Source: Cephalotus follicularis | Lineage: Eukaryota > Streptophyta > Magnoliopsida > Oxalidales > Cephalotaceae | Length of the DNA: 64,000 nucleotides | Assembly: GCA_001972305.1 (NCBI GenBank) | Contig: BDDD01000532.1 | Location: 561,318-625,317, forward strand | Direction: 5' to 3' | Shown: positions 21,389 through 31,895 of the stretch, one piece after another | Numbering within the stretch: position 1 is the first letter of the stretch | How the letters are laid out: the number at the start of each line of letters is the position of its first letter | Program-made: the position numbers and the translations under genes | The notes under the pieces: generated by a model | What the model was told of the DNA's origin: nothing | The model's database searches: none | The model's input: only the letters and a program-made list of their open reading frames with translations

Positions 21389-23361
21389 TCAAACAAACAA
21401 GTGCGGATATCGCTTCCGAATATGCTCCTCAAGCTCCCAAGTAGCCTCACGTTCGGGATGATTCCTCCACAGCACTTTCACAAAAGAAACGGTCTTGCTA
21501 CGTGTCACCCATTCCTGTCGATCCAGAATAGATTCGGCCTCCTCGTCACAAGATAAATCCTCATGAATACTGTCCAACGGATAGTGAACCACATACAGAA
21601 GATGATACTGATAACCTCTTAGCAAAGACACGTGGAACACGTTATGGACATGTGCTAACTGCGAAGGAAAGCTAACCGATAAGCAACCGCACCTATCTTC
21701 TCCAGAACTTCAAAAGGCCCGATAAACCGCGGACTCAACTTTCCCTTTAGCCCAAAACGTCGGACTCCTTTCCAAGGTGAAACTTTCAAGAACACATGTT
21801 CACCCACCTTGAACTCCAAATCCCTCCGATGTCTGTCCGCATAACTCTTCTGTCGAGATTGAGCTGCTTTCAATCTCTCCCTTGCTATAGCCACTTTCTC
21901 CGTAGTGACCTGTACTAGCTCGGGTCCTTCAATAACTCGCTCTCCAACCTCATCCTAACATGTTAGAGCACGACACTTCCTTCCATACAGAGCTTCAAAC
22001 GGAGCCATACCAATACTAGCATGCCAACTGTTATTGTAGGCAAACTCTACCAAGCTCAAATACTCATCCCAGCTCCCAGTCCACTCCAAAGCACAAGACC
22101 TCAACATATCCTCTAAGGTCTGGATGGTCCTTTCAGTCTGCCCATCTGTTTGTGGATGAAAAGCTGTACTGTAACTGAGCCTAATACCCCAAGCTTTCTG
22201 AAACCCCTTCCAAAACCGCGATGTGAAACGAGGATCCCTATTCAAAACAATGGATACCGAAGTCCCATGCAGTCTCACTATCTCCTACTAAAACACCTCA
22301 GCCAAACGGTCAACCGAAAAGTCTTCTCGGATAGCAAAGAAGTGAGCCGATTTTGTCAATCGATCCACTATACCCAGATAGCATCGTTCCTTCTGAAAGT
22401 TCTCGGCAAACCCGTCACAAAGTCCATCGAAATGCTTTCCCATTTCCATGCTTGTACTTCCAAGGACTGTAACAAACCACTGGCACGCTGGTGCTCAATC
22501 TTTACTTGCTGACAGATCAAACACTTCCCAACGTACTCCGCAACATCCCTTTTCATTCCATTCCACCAGAAGTTCTTCTTCAAGTCTCTATACATTTTCG
22601 TAGAACCCGGATGTATAGAAAATGGAGAACTGTGTGCCTCAGACAAAACAGCATCTCTGATAGAAGAATCTGACAGAACACACAACCGATTACCCAACCA
22701 TATCACACCATGCTCATCCATACGGAACTCTGATTGCTTACCCTTTTCAACATTCTGGACTAAGGCCCAAAGCTCACCATCGTCACTCTGAGCTGTCTTA
22801 ATCCGAGATATAAGAGTAGGCTCAACATTCATCACAGCAATATTACCTTCGGAACCCCGAACATACAAATGTAAATCCATCCGCTCCATATCAGCTATCA
22901 ACTGCGGCTGAGTAAGCAATGCCGCTACACTCCCAGAACTCTTCTGACTAAGAGCATCAGCTACCACATTTACTTTACCAGGATGGTACTGAATGTTCAG
23001 ATCGCAATCTTTCAGAAGTTCTAGCCACCTTCTCTGACGCATATTCAACTCTTTCTGCGTAAAGATGTACTTGAGACTCTTATGATCGGTAAAGATGTCA
23101 CAAGTTTCTCCGTACAAGTAGTGCCTCCAAATCTTCAATGCAAACACTACAGCTGTCAACTCGAGATCATGTGTAGGATAGTTCACTTCATAAGGCTTCA
23201 ACTGTCTCGAAGCATAAGCTATCACATGACCGTGCTGCATCAGAACACATCCCAAACCTTTCTTAGAAGCATCGCTATAAATCTGGTATCCACCTGACCC
23301 AGATGGTAAACGAAGAATTGGTGCTGACACAAGACCATTCTTCAGTTTCTCGAAGCTTGCT
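21389..23361 (-). pseudogene. Gypsy-D pol: RNase H and integrase
   Basis: The longest frame (22368-23330) starts at the RT/RNase H border ([17 protein letters not shown]). RNase H follows with [22 protein letters not shown] and [11 protein letters not shown], so its acidic residues are present. Next comes the integrase zinc finger ([19 protein letters not shown]). The integrase core follows with its three acidic residues visible in [21 protein letters not shown] and DGQTERTIQTLEDMLR (21955-22278). The C-terminal part holds [14 protein letters not shown] and a chromodomain-like tail ending KRYPHLFV. The frame is broken by a stop near 22366, two adjacent stops near 22287, a stop at 21955 and a frameshift near 21645. 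Integrase would insert the cDNA; chromodomain-type tails are thought to steer insertion to heterochromatin. Confidence 0.85.
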
Positions 23362-25430
23362 TCTCATCGACAGTACTCTCCTCTCTCACTCTCCCCGTTT
23401 TCTCTTTCTTCTCTTTCTGCGTTTCAGTGACGCGTTTTGCCTCTCCCCCCATCGGCCTTCTCTTCCCCCGCCGACGATCATAGTTGGTGGAGCCAATCCT
23501 TGGCTCTACCTCTCTTGATCCTAGATTATGCAATTTCTGTGCGTTTTTTGGCCGGATTTCGATTTGTGAGTTGACTCTATCTAGTCGACTCGGTGTGCAC
23601 CGTGGCTTGGCGTTCCGGACATAGTCACGGCGGGTTTTGGGTCGTAGTGTGAAGATAGGAAGTTTTGGTGACTTGTGATGGCAGGACCGGTCCATGGCGA
23701 GTTGACTGGGTCACACTGAGTCCGAACTCAATGAGTTTGCGGCGTTGCTAGCTGCGCCTTTCCATTATGGGGCGCTTCCCACCGAGTCTCGTCCAGAAAC
23801 GGGAAGATCAGCGTTTCTGGAGTCCGAATATGTCTTGGTCGGACCTCTACCGTGATGACCGGAATCCGGCAGGCGTTCCGGTGCTCGGCAGTTCCTGCGG
23901 CAAGCTCGTAGCGGCAAAGTGGTGGAGCTGTCAACGTTGGTATGGTTCCTAATCATTTGTATTTATTGTTACCGATATAGTTTTGGTATAGTGGATTTAT
24001 GCTTGACGTTTCGATTAGTTCGATTGAATATTAAACGAAGATCCTTGGCTTATAAATTATGGTAGTAAGATGTGAGTATGGACCTAGGCTTGCGAGTCTT
24101 GGTGTTTTGAAAAATTAAAATTATACACACTTGCATCCTATACCCAAAATCGACCAGGGACCCTCCCAGGTTTCCAACAGATCCATGGACAACTAGATCA
24201 CCTAACCTACCCTCTTTGGATTGACTTCCTTCTGTGGGTTAGATGCACTGTACTAATACTGATACCGAAGGTCATAAAGCTTTATGGATTATTTGAGTGT
24301 CTTTGTAAACTTGTGTTGGATTGTTTAATAGATTTTTGGATAGGATTTATTGATTATATCTTATTCCTATACACTGGTATGGAACGATTGTATATGAATA
24401 GTCAGATCATAACTGGTATCCATGCATATACCATAATATGTATTATTATTGTATAAACTGTTCATTCCATTATAATGGGGAATATTCTTACTTGGCTACA
24501 TGACATCATTCGGAATGGGATATTAATATTGTTTACCAGACGAATAGCGGGGAGTAGTTGTCAGTGAGTGGTTGCGATATAGGTGTATGGGCTGAGAGCT
24601 TTGCTGAGATTGCTGATATTGTTTTCCCCCTTTGTTATAAGACTACTTTTGTATTTGGATTGTGATGGATACAGACTTTCTTTTAAGATGTTGAATGGAC
24701 TTTTGTTCAACTTTTATTAAAAAAGTTTCATTATTCCGTAATTTTTAAACGTAACTAATACCCAACCATTAAATTAAGTGACTGAATATAATTGAAAGTG
24801 ATATCACGAGCTCACCCTTAGGACTTGGGGTGTTTCATGGAAAGACCCCGATGTTTAAATTTCCTTTTAAGTTATCAATAATATACAAATTTACATTAAT
24901 CAAGCAGACAAATGGCTGGTACATTTCTTGCAAATTATAATACTAACCATTTCATTTTTTCCCTAACCATTCCGACGCTATGCATGAATAATAATAATGA
25001 AAATGGTAGTGATTCGTGATTCTTTAAAATATTAATAGAATTTAACAGTATCTTTGTTTTCTTTTTTCATGAATATTCCCTTTTTATGTACCATATCAAG
25101 GAAAATGGAGAGATAAAATGATATGATATGCTTATTTGAGAGATATGGAATGGGCAAATAGAGAGGACCTGGTGTTTAAAAACCCTTTTTAAGTTGACAA
25201 CAATTTCTACCTTTACATTAATCTAGCAGACACAAGGCTGGTACCTTTGTTGCAAATTATAATACTAATTGTTTCATTTTTTTTCCCCGCACCATTCCGG
25301 CATTATGTGTGAATAAGAATAATGAAAACGGTAGTGATTCGTTAAAATATTAATAGAATTTAACACTTTCTTCGTTTTCTTTTTTCATGAATGTTGCCTT
25401 CTTATGTACCATATCAAGGAAATATATCCT
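23362..25430 (+). repeat. Direct duplication, copy 2
   Basis: Near-identical to 17602-19666. It starts inside the Copia-C type LTR at a join with truncated Gypsy-D pol (common bases TCTCAT) and includes the LTR end, GATCC flank, gypsy-like LTR remnant and the two tandem units. The right edge (AAATATATCCT) lies inside the read-through frame of the lipid transfer protein gene. Confidence 0.9.
24838..25430. repeat. Two tandem units at the LTP 3' end (copy 2)
   Basis: Unit 1 at about 24838-25105 and unit 2 at about 25165-25430 are diverged tandem copies. On the minus strand each contains GTACCAGCC, then TGTCTGCT, then GATTAATGTAAA. Unit 2 runs into the 3' part of the lipid transfer protein frame, so these are probably duplicated intron/3' UTR sequence. 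Confidence 0.65.
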
Positions 25431-25883
25431 ATATATATATATGGTCTCGTTCTTCAGTCCAACATGCATAAGAAAATAAAATAGGATAGCAGCTGTGGGT
25501 AGGTTGACAGTAAGGTAAAGAAAGGAAACTGACGTATTGCAGTTGGTGGTGGGGCTGATTTTGAAAGAAATTTTGACGCCGCACTTGTCAATAACGCTAT
25601 TTGCGGTGTCAAAGTTGTATTTCTCGGTTCGAATAAACTTTATAAAGCACGCGCAATCTGCTCGAAGAGCAGTCGTGCTGTTGGTCTGAGCCTTAAGTTC
25701 CCTCACTATTGTGCAGCATTCCTGAGGCACAGCACCCCTACCATTACTTTTGAAGTAAGGTATGCAGGGTGCCAAAGCGTTTTGGACAGCACTACACGGT
25801 ATGGTTTGTGCGAGTGGTGCACCTACCAGCATGCACACCACCACAACACAAGCCAACTTAAGGGCAATTGAGCTAGCGGCCAT
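25350..25883 (-). CDS. Type I non-specific lipid transfer protein
   Basis: Secreted lipid-binding protein of the plant nsLTP family. Residues 1-26 form a signal peptide (basic/hydrophobic, ending GAPLAQ). The mature part has the full eight-cysteine pattern: C-X9-C-X15-CC-X19-C-X1-C-X21-C-X13-C. The CC-X19-CXC spacing and X13 before the last Cys mark type I. Conserved features seen are LAPCIPY, LRADC, KCGV and KISPTTNC; the usual Tyr before KIS is Phe. In the family these cysteines form four disulphides around a lipid tunnel, and the protein works in the cell wall or cuticle. Type I genes usually end a few codons after the eighth Cys, often across an intron. The frame here runs about 65 residues further into AT-rich sequence, so the true exon probably ends near 25534 (AC followed by GTCAGT). 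A TATA box lies about 110 bases upstream of the ATG. It is the only clear host gene in the window. Confidence 0.85.
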   Translation of the reverse strand: MAASSIALKLACVVVVCMLVGAPLAQTIPCSAVQNALAPCIPYFKSNGRGAVPQECCTIVRELKAQTNSTTALRADCACFIKFIRTEKYNFDTANSVIDKCGVKISFKISPTTNCNTSVSFLYLTVNLPTAAILFYFLMHVGLKNETIYIYRIYFLDMVHKKATFMKKENEESVKFY

Positions 25884-25993
25884 TATAGCAAATAAAATAA
25901 CACTCTAAATTAATGAGCACTAGCTAGTAAAACAGACAGTTCTAAAACAATGGTAAGAAGCTGGGCGAGTATCTCAAGTATCGAGTTACCATG

Positions 25994-26001
25994 TTTATAT
26001 A
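25994..26001 (-). promoter_or_regulatory. TATA box of the LTP gene
   Basis: The minus strand reads TATATAAA, about 110 bases upstream of the ATG at 25883. This leaves room for a normal plant 5' UTR. Confidence 0.65.
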
Positions 26002-26213
26002 GAAGAGTAGCAAAGACGTGTTATTAATTGCAGGTTGGCCATATTAAATGCTCGGTTTCTTTCTTTCTTTTCAGCTTATTCTTGTGGTCGAAACCATAAA
26101 TGCTCTCACATCTAGCCGAATATAATTTTTAATCTCCTTTTCATCAGTTTGTACTTAAGAAAATCATATATATAGGTGTGTTTAACGCATGATTACATAA
26201 TAGTATACATAAT

Positions 26214-26616
26214 TATAAGGGGAAAATGCTGGTTCTAGATTAGACTTAAGTACTAAATGATTTAAAACTAATATATTTATCGGTTATATTTTATAAATTC
26301 AATTATTTTATTAGATAATTTATATGTGTATATTATATCTACAAAATTTTAAGAGAATTTTTCTATTTATTTTATTATCATATAACAATTTTAATGGTTA
26401 AGACAGTTTTTCCTCGTATCTAGTTTTAAAAATTCAGATTGTTATATGAGAACGAAATAGTTATAAGTATTCAATTGAATTAAAAATTTGTAGATATAAT
26501 CTAAGTATATGGATTATCAAACTCAACGATCGGATTTGTAAAATATAACTCGTAAACATACCGTTTTTAAGTAATTTAATACCTAAGCCTGATCCAGCAT
26601 ATTCAATTTTCCCTTA
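26214..26616. mobile_element. MITE-like foldback element 2
   Basis: Terminal sequences TAAGGGGAAAATGCTGG and (reverse complement of the right end) TAAGGGAAAATTGAATATGC start an imperfect inverted repeat that can be followed for about 150 bases, for example GTTATATTTTATAAATTC against GTTATATTTTACAAATCC and TTATATCTACAAAATTTTAA against its partner. It is about 400 bp, non-coding, 0.2 kb upstream of the LTP promoter. The target duplication is unclear. Confidence 0.7.
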
Positions 26617-27091
26617 TTTTATGTTGTTTTATAAAGATGGTGCAATTACTAAGATCTCACGTCAAGCCAAATGATAATTGACAGATGTATAAGCCGATAT
26701 ATCCTAATATTATAACCAACTTTTTTTTAGTTGAAATTTATATCTATTCATAATGAATTAAATTTGGGGCCTCAACTTGTTTTAAGTGGTCGGATTCATA
26801 CTGTGTCTATGTCTATATATAATTATTATGAATGACAACTTTAATGTGATCTTTTTATTTATCGTATCAAAAACTCAAAACCCTAATTATTTATTAAATA
26901 GTTTAGATTCAACTTATAGCTTGTTTTAGTAAACGAATCACGTCAAATCAAATCAGATCCACACATTTAATAATATAAATTTGACTTGATGAAAACATAT
27001 TTAACTAAAATTTAATAACAACTAATTATTGATAAAAATGTATTTTACCTTAACTGATATGAGAAAATTTTTACCTAAATAAACTACCACG
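26617..27091. other. AT-rich intergenic DNA
   Basis: No open frame, RNA gene or repeat that I can support. It precedes the probable LTR of Tat-E. Confidence 0.5.
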
Positions 27092-27559
27092 TGTTATCTG
27101 GAAATTCAGACACGCATCATATGGAGCTACAGACACGTGGTCGGGACATTTACAATTAAAAGGGTAACGCATAACATAACACTTCGACGCCAAATAAAGA
27201 AATTACGAGATACTCGGTCGTTTCCAAAGGATACAATAATCATCTCCATAATGCAAGCATATTGTGGGGAGACAGTTACAATGAGGTGATCCTATAAATA
27301 CCACAAAGCTACACTTTACACAGATCGGTCAATTTTAGACTTAAAGAACCTTACTGTATCTTCTCTGCCACTATTTGACTTAAGTATCGGAGAGTCCTTA
27401 GGAGTAAAACCTCCGGGATCTTCATTTAGTTTACTTTTTGTGTGTAGGGAGGACCTCAAAACACATATCCTATATCATCCTTGGAGCATTCGGAGCGTTT
27501 TCCTCTGCAAATCAAATCTCTACACATAGGGGACTGTTGTGGTGTTGATTTTGACATCA
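27092..27559 (+). repeat. Probable Tat-E 5' LTR
   Basis: The end is placed at GACATCA (27559), a few bases before TTGACGTTGTCTGTGGGAA, which corresponds to the primer-site region of Tat elements. TATAAATAC at about 27293 and GACTTAAGTATCGGAGAGTCC-like sequence at 27378 fit the promoter/R region typical of Tat LTRs. The start at TGTTATCTGG (27092) is a guess; no second LTR is in the window for comparison. Confidence 0.45.
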
Positions 27560-27606
27560 ATAGTTGACGTTGTCTGTGGGAAATGCAGCAAAAAGTTATT
27601 TGAATC

Positions 27607-29294
27607 ATGCCTCCGAGAAGAATCACCAACTCCACAGTCGTTGGATGCCAAGCTGCCGCTGACAGTCAAGCTCCTACTGCTGGACAAGCTCCAGAGCAAG
27701 CTCCCATCATCGGGGAGCAATTCAACCAACTTCTCCAGGAGATGGGGAGGCTTATAACATTGCTGGAGAATAACTTGGCAAGCCAAAATCAAGCTGGTCC
27801 AAGCCGACCAGCCCTCCAAGATTAGGTTGGGCCGAGCATATATACCAGCCACATAAGTACAACAGTCCTAAGGGGCCAAGCGAAACCCGTCGAGGAGGGT
27901 CATGCGTCCTCCAAGGCGGTTGGAGATTAATACATCTCTGAGGGTGGAGTCATCGAGTGCCATGGATTATAGCTATAATACCCAACAAGACCTTCCAGAG
28001 CAAGATCCGATGGAAGAGGATTACATTGTGGAGGAGGAGGAGACCCGAGCAAGATCCTACGCCTCACGGAGGACTGAGACCCGACCGAGGAGTAGGTCAG
28101 ACTACTCGGTCACATTAGCAGAGCAGTCACAGGTTTCTAGCAAGACTAGGAACATAGAGAATATCGAGTAGACCATGAACAGAAGGTTTGCCGAGATGAA
28201 AAGGAGGCTCAAAGGATCCGAGCACTCGAAGGGATACTTGTCAGATGTACGAAATATCAACTGTACACCCTTTACATCTGAGATAATGAGGGAGCGTACC
28301 CCAAAAGGATTCCTATTCCCGAATCTCAGGGAGTACGATGGGTCCACGAACCCAATCCAGCATGTGCGCTACTATACCCAAATCATGTTGGTTCACCAGG
28401 TTTCAGATGCCATGCTTTTCTGAGGACTCCCAGCAACTCTGACAGGTGCAGCCCAGACGTGGTATTCCACCCTTCCTCTGAACTCAGTGGCGAATTTGGA
28501 GCAGTTCACGGAGATGTTGTCACCAAGTTCCTCAACAGCACCACCCAGATGGAGAACTCGAACCATTTGATCAACGTGGTGTAGGGGAAGGACGAGTCCC
28601 TCGGAGACTCCCTTACCAGATTCAACAAGAAGTCTCTGATGGTAAAGGATTTGGAGCCATCATTTGCTTTGGCAGCTCTGAACAATGGGTTGAAAGATAA
28701 CTCACCCTTTACCTTTTCCCTCATAAAGAAACCTACTCTGGATACGGAGAAGTACGTCAATGCAGAGGAGGGGCTACTAGGAAACCGAAGACTTCCTGGT
28801 TGGATCAACAGGTGGATAAAGAGGAGCACCCACGAAGTGCACCAGGAAAAAAACAGAAGAGAAGGGAGAGGTAAGAGCTGACCAAAGATAACTTTAGGCA
28901 CAAACTCTATAGGAGAGAAGAATCACCAAAAAGGGGAACCCCAATCTCTAACTACAACAACTTTGCCCCTCTCTTGGAGACGCAGACCAGGATACTAGCA
29001 GTGGAGAAGGATAAGCTCCCTATCCATTGTCCAGCACCATTGAGATCCCCGTCAGAGAAGAGGGACTCAAATAATGACACAGAAGAGTGCAGGCACTTGA
29101 AGAACCAAAAAGAGGACCTGATCCGCAAAGGTCACTAAGAAAATATGTTGACAGAGATACTCCCCAAGGAAGAGGGGAGCGCAGAGAAAAATCTCCATAA
29201 TAGGAAGAGGAGCAGCAGCCCAGAGGTGTGATCCACACCATCTCTGGAGGGGTCGCATCTAGTGGGGACCATAGAAGGGCTAGAAAAGCCTATG
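27607..29294 (+). pseudogene. Tat-E gag
   Basis: Starts MPPRRITNSTVVG (27607). Pieces in shifting frames include EQFNQLLQEMGRLITLLEN, FTSEIMRERTPKGF, LREYDGSTNPIQHV (28277-28420), then DSLTRFNKKSLMVKDLEPS, NGLKDNSPFTFSLIKKPTL, KYVNAEEG (28600-28780), DTEECRHLKNQKEDLIRKGH (29078-29138) and VIHTISGGVASSGDHRRARKAY up to 29294. This is the capsid-type gag of Tat gypsy elements, ending at the gag/protease linker. At least five stops or frameshifts are visible, and Gypsy-F interrupts it in the codons for KAYV. Confidence 0.8.
29290..29294. other. Target duplication of Gypsy-F (left copy)
   Basis: CTATG before the 5' LTR; the identical pentamer follows the 3' LTR at 37143-37147. Confidence 0.9.
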
Positions 29295-31712
29295 TGTGAT
29301 GACCGAATTCCCTTTGGTACTGTTCATGCATAGATCGTACCGTATTGTACTGTATTGGACCGTACTGAACCGTATTGTATTGAGGTATTCTTATGCCTAT
29401 TGATATTGTATTGGTTATATGCATGTATAGTCGGGATTTTGGGCCGAGTTTCGGAGAGTTGATCGAATCGACTATTTAAGTCAATTCTTCCTCTATTTCT
29501 CTCATTATTCACATTTCCTCTTCTCTCTCTATCCTTCTCCCCCTCTCTCTCTAGCTAGAGCCTCCATCTTCCTCCCTTGCAGCCGGAATTGCATCCCCAT
29601 CGACAAGGACAGTGATTACAAGTGGTGGCTTACCGATTGAACAAGAAAGTAGCGGATTATTGGGCGTTTTCAGCCGATTGATCGATCGTTAGCTCAACTT
29701 TGAAGCTTCAATGGAAGGTAGGACTTCTTTACTGAATTACCTACTGTTTTATTGATTGATTGATTGATTGAATTGCATGATTGAATTGAGTGATTGAGTG
29801 ATTGAATAGAGGTTTTTAGGGTTTATAGCAAACCCTTGACCTAATTGTTAAATTGAATGATTGAAATCGAATTTGGAAGGTTGTAACTAGTCTTACTAAC
29901 CTCAAATGATTGATTGTAAACTTTGGTTTTCAAAGAATGTCTTTTAATTGGATTTTGGCTTGAGATTGGCCCCATTTTCTACCAGAAAAATCGACCCTAC
30001 TCGGAAAGACGTCGACCCTTAGCCCAAAGGCGTCGATGTCTTTCTCATACGAGTGCAATATCCTTGATTCTGTAGCAAAGACATCGACGTCTTTATAAAG
30101 ACGTCGATGTCTTTGCCTCGAGATGTCTCTCCCCTGGAATGACGTCGATGCCGAACATCGATGCGCATTCTCAGGCTGTTTTTATTGAAAAGCGTTGACG
30201 CCTTTCTCAAAGGACGTCGACGTCTTTGGCCAATTCTCTACATGAACAAGGAAATACATCGACGTCTTTCTAAAGACATCGACGTCTTTCCTCCATTTTA
30301 AAGGGGAGTCAACGTCTTTCATTAAAGACATCGACGCCTAATGTACTGATAGGAGTTTTAACTGTTTTAAAGCTAGTTTCCTACTTCTTTTCACATCACC
30401 ACTTGACCGGAGCCTCACTTGAGGTGTTCAAGTGTTTGAAAACAGTTTTAATGATTGCACTGACCGATTGATTGCTTGAGTCATGAGTGTTGCTGCGAGT
30501 CTAAGTCGGTAAAATGGATGCACGTTCCCATCCCTCCATTAGGCACCACCACTTATTGCTTGGCTTCGACGTTGTATTGACACATCGATCGATTGCTTGA
30601 GTCGTGAGTGTTGTTGCGAGCCTAAGTCGGTACGATGGACGCACGTTCCCATTTCTCCATTAGACACCACCACTTATTGACTTTATCCAATATTGTATTG
30701 ACTTGATTGATTGATTGATTGATTGTATTGTATGGATCCTATAGAGTGACCTTATGATTCGTGTTGGCATGTTAGGGCGTTGACTCTATCCGCCTATTCC
30801 GCTGATCGTTTCACTTATTGTATTGTATTGACCCGCTGATGAGCGGTACCGATTGATTATCGATTGATGCTCCCTTGAGGCCGTAGCTCCCTAACGGTAT
30901 CAGTAGCTCCCTCGGTTGTAGCTTATCGAGACCGTATTGACCCAGCCATAGGCTGAAAGATATGTGAGTTCCAGACCTGATCAATCTGGAAACCGTAGAT
31001 AGATCTCCCACCCTTTTTGAAGGACTACCTTCCGTGGGATTGATCACCGGTAACCGATTGACATTGTATTGACCCGGTCACATGCTCTATAGGATATTGA
31101 TTGATTGATTGGGTGTTTCATACACCACCATTGAGTGTCTGCCATTGATTGATTGTTATAGATCCTATTCGTGTGCTCTGTTGAGCCATTATCATACGGA
31201 TAGTCTGATCGCCAATTGTACATGTACATTTGCCATGTCATGCATTGATATTGTACACCGTACATTGTTATTGTATAAATTATCACCGATACTGTACATT
31301 GTACATGCATACATACTGCATGGGGTTTCTGCTTAGCCAGTGTGGCTAACCTCATCCTTCGGGGTGGGGCTGTGTTATACCTTTGTGTGCTGCATAGGTA
31401 GGGCAGCAAGTAGCAGTGGACAGAAGGACTGAGGATCGTTGATCGCATGACTGCTTGGGTACCGCGGAGCTGGTTGTGAGACTTCGTAGTGGAAATTGGA
31501 ATGTATCGTATTGAGATTAATGTATTGAAAGACTTGTATTGTAAGGGATTTGTATCGTATGTATGGATCGGTGTATTGTATCTTCCGCAACTGATATATA
31601 TATTACAAAGTTTTAAGTTTCCGCATTTTTATATTGCTAGTCCCGACCATTGTTTTGTGTATTGGAAGGAGTGTAACGCCACGTGTCCGCCCTGCGGGCG
31701 CGGGGTGTTACA
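29295..31712 (+). repeat. Gypsy-F 5' LTR
   Basis: TGTGATGACCGAATTCC to GGGTGTTACA (2418 bp). It contains (ATTG)n microsatellites at 29751-29770 and 30703-30725, a palindrome cluster at 30000-30340, and CT-rich sequence at 29490-29555. Confidence 0.93.
30000..30340. repeat. GACGTCGACGTC palindrome cluster, Gypsy-F 5' LTR
   Basis: About a dozen variants of AAAGACGTCGACGTCTTT within 340 bases, for example AAAGACATCGACGTCTTT, AAAGACGTCGATGTCTTT (about 30080-30113) and AAGGACGTCGACGTCTTTGG (about 30210). The same cluster, slightly shorter, is in the 3' LTR at 35455-35780. Confidence 0.85.
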
Positions 31713-31715
31713 GTA

Positions 31716-31728
31716 TGGTATCAGAGAC
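31716..31728 (+). other. Primer binding site of Gypsy-F
   Basis: TGGTATCAGAGAC four bases after the LTR end; initiator tRNA-Met type. Confidence 0.85.
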
Positions 31729-31895
31729 ATTGGTCAGCCTCCTAGCTAAGTATATAAATGCGTTGATTGAGACTGACTGAATGGATTTGCATGATTTGTG
31801 TTCTTGCTTGTTCATGCTATTGTTATTGGAAAAGAGATTGATATTGGAATTGAAAGTTATTTCTTCTGATCATCCCATTGTTGTCTCTTATAGTA

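Larger units (their letters stand above)
20036..23361 (-). mobile_element. Gypsy-D, 3' half of a chromovirus
   Basis: Minus-strand order is RNase H, integrase, polypurine tract, 3' LTR. Everything 5' of the end of reverse transcriptase, including the other LTR, is missing. The truncated end at 23361/23362 joins directly to copied Copia-C LTR. The integrase C-terminus resembles Tekay/Del-type chromoviruses and the corresponding part of Gypsy-F. Confidence 0.85.

Noticed and set aside
30000-30340. Palindromes as restriction-site or vector remnants (SalI GTCGAC)
   Set aside because: The motifs are diverged, numerous, shared by both LTRs and embedded in normal element sequence.
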